Assembly (NCBI RefSeq): GCF_000419525.1
Contig: NZ_ATTE01000001.1
Span: 2,650,655 to 2,714,654, forward strand
Source: Leucothrix mucor DSM 2157
Lineage (GTDB): Bacteria; Pseudomonadota; Gammaproteobacteria; Thiotrichales; Thiotrichaceae
DNA length: 64,000 nt
Direction of reading: 5' to 3'
Made by a program: the position numbers and the translations under genes. The notes under the pieces are model-generated. The model did no database searches and was not told the DNA's origin. It was given only the letters and a program-made list of their open reading frames with translations. This document shows, piece by piece, positions 49,390-57,605 of the stretch (position 1 is its first letter; each line of letters starts with the position of its first letter).

Positions 49390-50234
49390 TGGCAACCGTA
49401 ATTGTTCCCGCGCACAATGAAGCCGGCGTTATTGAAGCGTGCTTAGATAGCATCATTGGACAAGACAATGTTGATAACATTATTGTCGCTTGCAACGGTT
49501 GCACGGATGAAACTGCTCAGATTGTTCGCGAGAAATATCCAGATATTCACTGCTTGGATATCGAAACACCATCCAAGGTTAATGCGCTTAATGAAGCAGA
49601 AACCTATGCACGTGAACTTGGCCTGACATTCCCTGTCTACTACATTGATGCAGACACACGGCTCAGCGAAAACTGCCTGACCAAGATTAATGCATACCTA
49701 GAGACGCACCAAGATATTTTACTGGCGGCCCCCACGCCAATTATCGATACCTCAGCGTCTTCATGGCTAGTAAAGACTTACTACAAAGTATGGGTCAACC
49801 TCCCCTATATCAAAGAGGGAGTGATCGCGACCTGCAGTTACATTATTACGGAGACCGGTAGACAGCGCTTTGAAAGCTTTCCGGAAGTCATCAATGATGA
49901 TGGTTTTGTTCGCTGCAACTTCTGGAACCGTGAAATTAGCAATGTTCCGGATACCGAAATATATATTAATGCACCAAGGGATATTTATTCCCTAATTAAG
50001 ATCAAAACACGCGCCCGACTGGGCAATATGCAGCTGGCAGCAACGGGCCAATGCAAGGTAAAAGAGGATAAGCAGTACGGCAGCGTTATGCGCTCCAGAC
50101 TGTTAAGTCGTGACTGGTTTTCGACGCTAATCTATATTGGTATCGCCGGAATCATTAGGATTCGGTCAAAAAACCAATTTAAACGACTAAAGGACTACCG
50201 TTGGGAGAAAGACCTATCCTCTCGCAATGCATGA
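49389..50234 (+). CDS. GT2 family glycosyltransferase
   Basis: A 281-residue GT-A protein. The start at 49389 overlaps the previous stop as TAATG and gives a proper beginning, ATVIVPAHNEAGVIEACLDSIIGQ; the longer frame to 49338 lies inside the upstream gene. The VACNGCTDETAQIVREKYP and VYYIDADTRLSENCL (DxD) motifs are intact. Substrate unknown. It is followed by a 122-base gap before wcaJ. Confidence 0.88.
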   Translation: MATVIVPAHNEAGVIEACLDSIIGQDNVDNIIVACNGCTDETAQIVREKYPDIHCLDIETPSKVNALNEAETYARELGLTFPVYYIDADTRLSENCLTKINAYLETHQDILLAAPTPIIDTSASSWLVKTYYKVWVNLPYIKEGVIATCSYIITETGRQRFESFPEVINDDGFVRCNFWNREISNVPDTEIYINAPRDIYSLIKIKTRARLGNMQLAATGQCKVKEDKQYGSVMRSRLLSRDWFSTLIYIGIAGIIRIRSKNQFKRLKDYRWEKDLSSRNA

Positions 50235-50356
50235 TTAGTGTACAATAAAGATATTAAATAACGTGAATAACACGAAAATAGTAATTAAAAATAGTGAACC
50301 AAAACTGGTGCCAGATACCCCCACTAGCTACCAGCTGAACCCCAGAGAGGACTACC

Positions 50357-51739
50357 GTGGACGATAGAAGAATAAGTTCCGAGTTAATATATCGACTAGT
50401 TGACATCATGGTTATCCTGATGCCACTCATTCTGGGCGCCCTTTATACTCACTTCTACAATGTGCAGGGGTATTTAGTCGCAGGTTTATCAGCTGTTGTA
50501 CTGTTTGGTTTGTATGGCCGCTTTACCGAGATTTACACCTCTTGGGGCGGGCGACCGGTACGTGACGAGGCGGCTAGAATCGTGGTTGCTTGGTTACTGA
50601 CGTTCCTATCAATGGTATTCATTGCCTTCATTTCAAAGACCAGTGAGCAGTTCTCTCGTGTCGTGTTATTAGCATGGTTATTGACCACACCGGTCATCTT
50701 GATTATCGCTCGTGTTATTTTACGTCAGGTTTTCTCTCACTTGAAACGTCTGGGTATGAACAACCGTACCGTTGCTATTGTCGGCATGACTGAAAATGGT
50801 TTACGTTTTGCTCGTGAGCTGGAAAACAATCCCGACTTCGGTTACCGCATTGCTGGTTTCTATGATGAGCGCCAAAGTGAGAACCCAGCGGATTTCGGCG
50901 GCTATGCTAATCTTGGAAATTATCAGGACATGATCAGCTCTGCCCGTAAAGGCGAGTGGGATCAAATTTACTTTGCTCTACCGGTTGAAGCCAAGCAGCG
51001 TATGCATGCCCTATTGGATGATCTTTCCGACAGCGCAACCCCTATTCGTTTACTGCCTGACTATTTCACTACTAACCTGCTGCATAGTAAATTTATCGAA
51101 ATTGCTGACACACCAGTTTTATGTATCTATGACTCACCATTTTCATCTGATCACGCTTTAGTAAAGCGCGTTGAAGATATTATTGTGGGTAGCATTATTC
51201 TGACACTGATCTCACCTGTGTTACTGGGAATTGGAATGGCGGTTAAATTCACTTCCAGAGGTCCTGTGTTATTCAAGCAAACACGTTATGGCTTGCGTGG
51301 TGAAAAGATCCTTGTTTGGAAGTTCCGTACAATGAATGTATGTGAAGATGGTGACAACGTTCGACAAGCACAACGCGATGATGACCGCTTTACACCAATT
51401 GGTCGCTTCCTACGTCGCACATCATTAGATGAGTTGCCACAATTCATCAACGTACTGCAGGGAAGAATGTCGATTGTAGGCCCTCGTCCTCATGCCGTTG
51501 CGCACAACGAACAGTACCGTTCACTTATTCCAGGCTACATGTTACGCCATATGATTAAGCCAGGCATTACAGGCTGGGCACAGATCAACGGATGGCGCGG
51601 CGAAACCAATACCGTTTACAAAATGAAAAAGCGCGTTGAGTTCGACTTGGAATACATGCGTGAATGGAGCTTGTCGCTGGATATTAAGATTATATTCCTG
51701 ACAATCACTCGCTCATTTATTGACAAAAACGCTTACTAA
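50357..51739 (+). CDS. wcaJ: Undecaprenyl-phosphate hexose-1-phosphate transferase, WcaJ family
   Basis: The initiating enzyme of polysaccharide synthesis. It moves a sugar phosphate, usually glucose-1-P, from UDP-sugar to undecaprenyl phosphate in the inner membrane. The 460-residue protein has four N-terminal helices, a Rossmann-like central domain (TVAIVGMTENGLRFARELE) and the C-terminal catalytic domain. Catalytic-domain motifs are FKQTRYGLRGEKILVWKFRTM, LRRTSLDELPQFINVLQGRM, VGPRPHA and KPGITGWAQINGWRGET. The start is GTG at 50357, after an AGAGAGG ribosome-binding site. Confidence 0.92.
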   Translation: MDDRRISSELIYRLVDIMVILMPLILGALYTHFYNVQGYLVAGLSAVVLFGLYGRFTEIYTSWGGRPVRDEAARIVVAWLLTFLSMVFIAFISKTSEQFSRVVLLAWLLTTPVILIIARVILRQVFSHLKRLGMNNRTVAIVGMTENGLRFARELENNPDFGYRIAGFYDERQSENPADFGGYANLGNYQDMISSARKGEWDQIYFALPVEAKQRMHALLDDLSDSATPIRLLPDYFTTNLLHSKFIEIADTPVLCIYDSPFSSDHALVKRVEDIIVGSIILTLISPVLLGIGMAVKFTSRGPVLFKQTRYGLRGEKILVWKFRTMNVCEDGDNVRQAQRDDDRFTPIGRFLRRTSLDELPQFINVLQGRMSIVGPRPHAVAHNEQYRSLIPGYMLRHMIKPGITGWAQINGWRGETNTVYKMKKRVEFDLEYMREWSLSLDIKIIFLTITRSFIDKNAY

Positions 51740-51766
51740 AATATAAACAATATTTGAGCTTATAAC

Positions 51767-52852
51767 GTGCAAATTAATCAAATTACGTTTACGCGCTTTA
51801 TTGCTGCGCTGACTGTCGTTTACTTCCATTATGGAATGCAGGCCTTCCCAGCTAACATTCCATGGATTAATGAAAGTGTTACCGCCGGGCCAATTGCCGT
51901 TAACTACTTTTATGTATTGTCTGGTTTTATTATGGCAATTGCATATTTTAGGTTAAACCCAGACCGCCCTTTAAATAAGCGTAGTTATTGGATTGCCCGA
52001 TTTGCACGTATATACCCAGTCTACTTAGTTGGCTTACTGCTAATGGTCGTTGCCAGCTCACATGAGCTCAGTGAAAAGCCACTAGCCCTGCCATTGCACA
52101 TGAGTATGCTGCAAGCCTGGATTCCAGGCTACCCGATGACACTCAATAACCCGGGTTGGTCTCTATCGGTTGAAGCCTTTTTCTACCTTTGCTTCCCGTT
52201 TTTATTAGTACTCATTTATAAAAACGGGCTGAAATACGTCGCTTTAATTGGTTTAGTCACTTGGGTCGTAACCCAGTATGTTTTAACTGACGCCATAAAT
52301 AGCTCGCAATACACTGGAAAAAGCCTGCTGCACGACTTCATTTACTACCACCCTTTGATGCATATTAATGCATTCATTGCGGGCTTAGTTTGTGGTGTAC
52401 TTTTTAAGCGAAATTCACATAAGTTGAAGTCGCCTCACCCAATATGGCTACTGGCTTCGCTTGGACTAATTGTACTGCTACTTGAAACACGCCCCCAACT
52501 GGAAGCATTACTAGGACTGAAACTAGCTTACACAAACGGATTAATTGCACCCGCTTTTTTACTCTTTATCTGGCTACTGGCAGCAAGCAAGAACAAAGTA
52601 ACAGACTGGCTGAGCCACCCATTTTTAATCCTGCTTGGTGAAGCTAGCTTTTCGCTCTACATCCTACAGAAGCCCGTGTTTGGACTTTACAACCGGCTGA
52701 TTGAGACACGAATCAACTTAGGTGAGATTGCTGACTTTTATGCCGCCTTGGCGTTACTGATTATTATCTCGATAGCCTCATACAAGCTGTTTGAGACACC
52801 CGCTAGAGAGTGGATCAAAAAAAGGCTCTCCGGAAATAAGGTTACCGTATAA
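51767..52852 (+). CDS. OafA/YrhL-type acyltransferase (acyltransferase 3 family)
   Basis: A 361-residue inner-membrane protein with about ten helices. Family marks are FTRFIAALTVVYFHYG near the N-terminus (catalytic His in HY), NYFYVLSGFIMAIAYFRL, RFARIYPVYLVG and NNPGWSLSVEAFFYLCFPFL. It would transfer acetyl or another acyl group to the exopolysaccharide. The start is GTG at 51767. Confidence 0.93.
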   Translation: MQINQITFTRFIAALTVVYFHYGMQAFPANIPWINESVTAGPIAVNYFYVLSGFIMAIAYFRLNPDRPLNKRSYWIARFARIYPVYLVGLLLMVVASSHELSEKPLALPLHMSMLQAWIPGYPMTLNNPGWSLSVEAFFYLCFPFLLVLIYKNGLKYVALIGLVTWVVTQYVLTDAINSSQYTGKSLLHDFIYYHPLMHINAFIAGLVCGVLFKRNSHKLKSPHPIWLLASLGLIVLLLETRPQLEALLGLKLAYTNGLIAPAFLLFIWLLAASKNKVTDWLSHPFLILLGEASFSLYILQKPVFGLYNRLIETRINLGEIADFYAALALLIIISIASYKLFETPAREWIKKRLSGNKVTV

Positions 52853-53154
52853 ATTATCTCAGTAATATCAACAATATAGTTAACAACTACATTATTGTAC
52901 TGCAGCAGCCGAATTGCTATTATAAGCGACTGTGTTTTGCCATTTGTAGCCGGTTGCTTCAGCTCGTCGCTAAAGCCTGAATGGGGGCTGAAATACCACT
53001 GGTTTATCTCCAATAAAGGCTAGCTTATCTCAGATTCTTTGTATTCATAAATTAAACAACCAACAATCAAGCATCACAAAAAATAGTCAATTGCTAAGCT
53101 TCAATATGACTATGTATATACAACCCGACTATCAAACTAGATGACAGAAAACTT
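52853..53154 (+). promoter_or_regulatory. Non-coding leader of the Wzc-type kinase gene
   Basis: About 300 bases without a gene. A promoter candidate TTGTAC (52895-52900), 17 bases, TATTAT (52918-52923) would give a leader of roughly 225 bases. That leader holds an 8-bp stem, TTCAGCTC (52958-52965) with GGGCTGAA (52985-52992), around a 19-base loop. No T-run follows, so it is not a terminator, and I do not recognise a known riboswitch class. Confidence 0.45.
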
Positions 53155-55368
53155 ATGAGTGTTGACAACAACCAAAGACTCCCCTCCCGAGTCGCGAACA
53201 ATCAGGCAAGCGCTACTCAAGCCGTTCCTCACCCTGGTGCAATCTATCCGGAAGAGTTGTTAACGCCGCCGAGTGGCCTGGACCTGAAAGAATTCATTGG
53301 AATTATTGCCCGCCGTAAGTGGTTAGTTATTGCAACAACACTACTGACATTGTTAGCAGTCCTGCTTGTTACGCTGATGATCAAGCCAGTGTACCGTGCT
53401 AGCTCTACGATTCAGATTGAGCGTAATGCTAAACAGATCGTCAACGGTGCGATGTTCGAAAGCATTGAATCACGCAGTGATAAAGACTTTCATGAAACGC
53501 AACGTCAGCTGATTCAAAGTAAAGCACTGGCTCGTCGTGTCATCAACCAGCTTGGCCTTGACACCAAAGACACATCATTTGGTGTGATCAGCTCGATTAA
53601 ACAAGCACTAGGAATGTCTACTGTAGATTTGAGCAGTTCAGATCGTACAGAGGCCCTGTTTCTTGAGAACCTGACGGTACAGCCGATTAGCAACTCTCAG
53701 CTGGTCATGATCAACTACGACTCAACAGATCCAAAACTGGCTGCTGATATCTCTAATGCTATCTCAAGAACATTTGTAAGAATGAATCTTGAAAAGCGTT
53801 TTGATACAGCGTCCTACTCTAAAGAATTCCTGACGGAAAACATTCAACAAGTTCGCCAGTCGCTAGAGAAATCAGAGCGTGCGTTAAACGAGTACGCCCG
53901 CCAATTTGGCATTATTCAGGATGTAGATGGTGAGAGCACTAACACCTACTCCTTGAAAAAGTTAAGCGAAGAGTTAGTCGGCTCAGAGCGTGATCGTATT
54001 GAAGCAGAAGCACTGTATGCTCAGGCCAAAAGCGCTGGTATTGATGATCCTTCAGTGATCGCAGCTCTATCTAATGATCCAGCCCTACAAAGAAAAGGTA
54101 GCGAGCTTAACGAGCTAATCGCTGAGCGAAATACCGCAATTCAACGCTCTGCTAGCGGCAACAATCGCACTATCCGTAACTTAAACGCCAAAATCAATGC
54201 TATCAGAAATGAACTGAGCAGCCAGGCAGCTTCTACGCTTAAAGGCCTTGAGTCAGCAGCTACTGCAGCAGCCCGCAGACAAGAAATGCTGAACGCACAA
54301 CTTGATCGCCTGAAAAGTGCGACTCTGGAAACTCAGGGCGACAGCATTAAGTACAATACATTAAAACGTGAGGTTGAATCTAACCAAGTGCTTTACACCG
54401 AACTGCTGCAACAACTGAAGCAGGTTAACGTCGCTGGCGGTGTTGGTACCAACAACATCAGCATCATTGATAAGGCAGGCGTCCCTTACGAGAAGCACAA
54501 ACCAAGACTACGTAACAATCTGGCCTTCGGCATGCTATTAGGCTTAATGCTTGGTATGGGTGCGGCTTTCTTGCGTGAATTTATGGATGACAGCCTTAAG
54601 AACTCTGATGAAGTTGAGCGCGTCACAGGCCTTCCAGTACTTGGATTGCTGCCTAATATTAAGAACCAGTCTAGCGACCAGCTGGCATTATTAGCGCACT
54701 TAGAGCCTCGTTCACCACTTGCTGAAGCGATTCGCTCATTGCGTACCAGCCTCAAATTCTCGACTCGCTATGGTGCTCCACGAGTTACATTTATCACTAG
54801 CTCCAGCCCTGCAGAAGGTAAAAGTACAATCGCCCTGAACTTGGCAACGGCTTATGCTCAGGTTGGCAGTAAAGTATTGCTGATCGATGCAGACTTAAGA
54901 AATCCAAGCCTGCACCAACGACTAAAGCTGGATAACCTGGAAGGTTTAACGAACTATTTGGCAGGTGCTGGCAATGCTGCACAGATCAGCCGTCCATGCC
55001 TGATTAAGCAACTGCGTGTTATTACTTCAGGTCCAATTCCGCCAGATCCGGTTGAACTGCTCTCTGGAAAGCGTATGCAGGATCTATTGGAAATCTCGAT
55101 GGACGAGTTTGATTACATCATTATTGATGGTCCACCAGTCATTGGTTTAGCGGATGCTCTGGTATTGTCTAATCTTGCAGATGCTACGATTTTAACCATA
55201 CAGGCAGGCAAGACTCGCAAGGCTTCATTGCTTGCAGCGCTGAAACGTATGGAGCGTACTAGCGGCAATATTATTGGTACTTTACTATCAAGAATAGATC
55301 GTTCCAGCAATCCGGAATATAGTGATGATAGTTACTATACTTACACCAAGCCGGAACAAGCTCAGTAG
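53155..55368 (+). CDS. Polysaccharide biosynthesis tyrosine autokinase, Wzc/GumC-CpsD type
   Basis: A 737-residue inner-membrane chain-length regulator and BY-kinase. It has a Wzz domain with a first helix near residues 55-78 (KWLVIATTLLTLLAVLLVTLM), a long periplasmic coiled coil (about 210-430) and a second helix near 460. The cytoplasmic kinase has Walker A SSSPAEGKST (about 550), Walker A' LLIDADLRNP (about 577) and Walker B YIIIDGPP (about 654). A C-terminal tyrosine cluster YSDDSYYTYT is the autophosphorylation tail. No Wzb phosphatase or Wza exporter gene is adjacent. Confidence 0.94.
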   Translation: MSVDNNQRLPSRVANNQASATQAVPHPGAIYPEELLTPPSGLDLKEFIGIIARRKWLVIATTLLTLLAVLLVTLMIKPVYRASSTIQIERNAKQIVNGAMFESIESRSDKDFHETQRQLIQSKALARRVINQLGLDTKDTSFGVISSIKQALGMSTVDLSSSDRTEALFLENLTVQPISNSQLVMINYDSTDPKLAADISNAISRTFVRMNLEKRFDTASYSKEFLTENIQQVRQSLEKSERALNEYARQFGIIQDVDGESTNTYSLKKLSEELVGSERDRIEAEALYAQAKSAGIDDPSVIAALSNDPALQRKGSELNELIAERNTAIQRSASGNNRTIRNLNAKINAIRNELSSQAASTLKGLESAATAAARRQEMLNAQLDRLKSATLETQGDSIKYNTLKREVESNQVLYTELLQQLKQVNVAGGVGTNNISIIDKAGVPYEKHKPRLRNNLAFGMLLGLMLGMGAAFLREFMDDSLKNSDEVERVTGLPVLGLLPNIKNQSSDQLALLAHLEPRSPLAEAIRSLRTSLKFSTRYGAPRVTFITSSSPAEGKSTIALNLATAYAQVGSKVLLIDADLRNPSLHQRLKLDNLEGLTNYLAGAGNAAQISRPCLIKQLRVITSGPIPPDPVELLSGKRMQDLLEISMDEFDYIIIDGPPVIGLADALVLSNLADATILTIQAGKTRKASLLAALKRMERTSGNIIGTLLSRIDRSSNPEYSDDSYYTYTKPEQAQ

Positions 55369-55401
55369 TAATACTTATTTATCTGTTGTGATGTTTAAAC
55401 T

Positions 55402-56490
55402 ATGAAAAAATCAGCAATCCAGTTTGCGCTTTATCTGCACAAGCATCCAACACACGGAATGGAGCAATGGCGCCTAATACGCGCCTTGCCTCATGGTATG
55501 TCGGAGCTACTGCAAACGACTGCCTCGGCCCGCAAACGTGCCGAACTAGCCGAGAGCATGGGGATTGATGAACAGATTATTCAAGATGCTTTCCTAGGTT
55601 TCTTGAAGCTGGTAATGGCGGATCACGAAAAAAGCCCATACAGAGGTCTCGCAACTCGTGAACAAGCCAGTCTGGACACATGCAAGCGCCATAAACGCCT
55701 GCTACAAAACATTTTTCATCCAGATAAGTTTACGAGCAAGCAAGATCATCCGCATTTACAACAAATACAACAGTCATTTGATAAGATTCTAGCAATGCAA
55801 ACATCACCTACAGACCAACCTAAGCCTGCCCAAAGCGCTCATGAAGAGCAAGACTACGCTATGAATTCTGACTTTAGAGTCCATCATGGCCCTAGACCAA
55901 ATAGCAATTACCGCAGATCTCAGCAGAAGAAGCAGATCAACTATGTTTTATTTGCTGGAGTGATGGGCTTAGTACTCGTCGGGTTTATGATTGTGTTGCT
56001 GGTACCTTCGACTCCACAAGCAATTGTGCGTCAGGACATTGTCTCACTGCCGCTTGATGAAACAACTAACCAACAAATGACTGAGAGCGCTACGACGATT
56101 CGTACCGTGTCATCTCAATCAAAAGTGACTATTGACAACACTAGTAATGCAAAAGGTGTAAACCGCATTCAGTTGTTACTTAATGACTTTGAAAAGGCGT
56201 TAGAGGGTAACTTAATTCAAGAGCTGCAGGCCAACAATAGCCTACCTCAATCCTCTAAACAAATATTGGATCTATTTGCTTCGGCCACACAGAAAAAAGT
56301 TTTCCTGCATAACTTTACCTGGAAAGTAACACCTGATGGTTTCTATGGTGACGGTGAGTTTCTGACTCGATTTGAGTTCAGCGATGAGCAACAATGGCTG
56401 ACTCGCACCGGAAAATGCAATATCACTTTAGCCGACAATGGTGAAAAACTAATTATTCGTCAGTTCCACTTCGAAGATAACCTTCACTAA
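55402..56490 (+). CDS. Membrane protein with J-domain-like HPD segment, family unknown
   Basis: A 362-residue protein I do not recognise as a named family. Residues 1-130 are helical. A segment near 95-130 (KRHKRLLQNIFHPDKF, then a helix QIQQSFDKILAM) looks like a J-domain with the HPD tripeptide at 106-108. A polar linker follows, then one transmembrane helix (181-202), then a C-terminal domain of about 110 residues (250-362) with a helix-then-sheet pattern, vaguely NTF2-like. It lies 33 bases after the Wzc-type gene and ahead of an HExxH protein. A chaperone-partner role in polysaccharide assembly is conjecture. Confidence 0.65.
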   Translation: MKKSAIQFALYLHKHPTHGMEQWRLIRALPHGMSELLQTTASARKRAELAESMGIDEQIIQDAFLGFLKLVMADHEKSPYRGLATREQASLDTCKRHKRLLQNIFHPDKFTSKQDHPHLQQIQQSFDKILAMQTSPTDQPKPAQSAHEEQDYAMNSDFRVHHGPRPNSNYRRSQQKKQINYVLFAGVMGLVLVGFMIVLLVPSTPQAIVRQDIVSLPLDETTNQQMTESATTIRTVSSQSKVTIDNTSNAKGVNRIQLLLNDFEKALEGNLIQELQANNSLPQSSKQILDLFASATQKKVFLHNFTWKVTPDGFYGDGEFLTRFEFSDEQQWLTRTGKCNITLADNGEKLIIRQFHFEDNLH

Positions 56491-56499
56491 GCAAGCATC

Positions 56500-57024
56500 G
56501 TGAATCCAACTGAAGAGTTAACTACACCCAGCACTCCTCCTGTAACACGCATTGCTGAAGTTGATCTTACTGAGGCACAGACACTATTAAATCGATATCA
56601 GTTGCACTTAAATGTCGTTGATATCAATCAGGCCATCCCTGGTAGCTTCTGGGGCGATGAAGAAGCTGGCCTTATCGCTGACCAACTCTATATAAGACCT
56701 GACACCCCTCTCCACTCTCTATTACATGAAGCCTGTCACTACATCTGCATGGACAACAAACGTCGCTCACAGCTCCATACAAATGCTGGTGGCACATCTG
56801 ATGAAGAAAATGCCGTGTGCTATTTACAAATCTTACTATCTGATCATTTCACTCAATTTAGTAAAGCTAAAATGATGCAGGATATGAATAGCTGGGGTTA
56901 TAACTTTATGCTTGGTTCTAGCGAGGCTTGGTTTAAGGAAGATGCAGAAGATGCCAGACAGTGGCTTATCAAACACAAACTAATTAACGCAGCTAACCAA
57001 CCCAGCTACCAGCTACGCGATTAA
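56500..57024 (+). CDS. Small HExxH-motif protein, putative metallopeptidase-like
   Basis: A 174-residue cytoplasmic protein without signal or membrane segments. HEACH at residues 76-80 fits the zinc motif HExxH, with acidic residues DEE at 101-103 that could supply a third ligand. The block NAVCYLQILLSDHFTQFSKAKMMQDMNSWGYNFMLGSSEAWF looks well conserved in related proteins I have seen, but the family has no name I know. The start is GTG at 56500, nine bases past the previous stop. Peptidase activity is inferred from the motif alone. Confidence 0.65.
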   Translation: MNPTEELTTPSTPPVTRIAEVDLTEAQTLLNRYQLHLNVVDINQAIPGSFWGDEEAGLIADQLYIRPDTPLHSLLHEACHYICMDNKRRSQLHTNAGGTSDEENAVCYLQILLSDHFTQFSKAKMMQDMNSWGYNFMLGSSEAWFKEDAEDARQWLIKHKLINAANQPSYQLRD

Positions 57025-57046
57025 GCAAAACCTAAGAAATTTCCAC

Positions 57047-57087
57047 AAAAAAAAGCCCGATCTGCATATTGCCGATCGGGCTTTTTT
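57047..57087. terminator. Bidirectional terminator closing the exopolysaccharide locus and ilvH
   Basis: AAGCCCGATC (57053-57062) pairs perfectly with GATCGGGCTT (57074-57083) around an eleven-base loop, with an A-run before and a T-run after. It serves both convergent transcripts. Confidence 0.92.
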
Positions 57088-57108
57088 ATTAAGCGATGCT
57101 TTAAAAAT

Positions 57109-57603
57109 CTACACTCTCAAAGCGATATTTCCACGAGCAATACCAATACATCCAGATCGAACCACCTCGATGATAATCTGATCTCGCATCGCAACGATAA
57201 AGGCATCAAGCTTATCGCCTTCACCAGACACTTCAATAGTGAACGTGCGATTACTCAGGTCAATAATCTTGCCTCTGAAGATATCTGCGATCTGCTTGAT
57301 TGAAGTGATTGCATCAGCATGCTTTGCTTCCACTTTAATCAACATCATTTCACGCTCAATATACTTGTGCTCAGACAAGTCAGAAACCTTCACAACCTCA
57401 ATCAACTTGTTCAGCTGCTTCAGAATCTGCTCAATGATTTGCTCACTGCCACGAGTGACCAGTGTCAAGCGCGACAGGCTGTCATCATCTGTCGGAGCAA
57501 CAGAGAGAGACTCAATATTATAGCCACGAGCTGAAAACAGACCGACAACTCTAGATAAAGCACCCGACTCATTTTCCATTAAAACTGAAATTACATGTCG
57601 CAT
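57109..57603 (-). CDS. ilvH: Acetolactate synthase small (regulatory) subunit
   Basis: The regulatory subunit of acetohydroxyacid synthase, giving valine feedback control. The 164-residue protein has an N-terminal ACT domain (RHVISVLMENESGALSRVVGLFSARGYNIESLSVAPT) and the C-terminal ALS_ss_C domain, the same size as E. coli IlvH (163). It starts three bases after the ilvI stop codon, in the same operon. Confidence 0.97.
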   Translation of the reverse strand: MRHVISVLMENESGALSRVVGLFSARGYNIESLSVAPTDDDSLSRLTLVTRGSEQIIEQILKQLNKLIEVVKVSDLSEHKYIEREMMLIKVEAKHADAITSIKQIADIFRGKIIDLSNRTFTIEVSGEGDKLDAFIVAMRDQIIIEVVRSGCIGIARGNIALRV

Positions 57604-57605
57604 AT

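Noticed and set aside
52940-52992. c-di-GMP (GEMM) riboswitch before the Wzc-type kinase
   Set aside because: GTAGCCGGTTGC is faintly similar to the GEMM 3' part, but the GACGCAAAGCC and GGGCAAACC core elements are absent.
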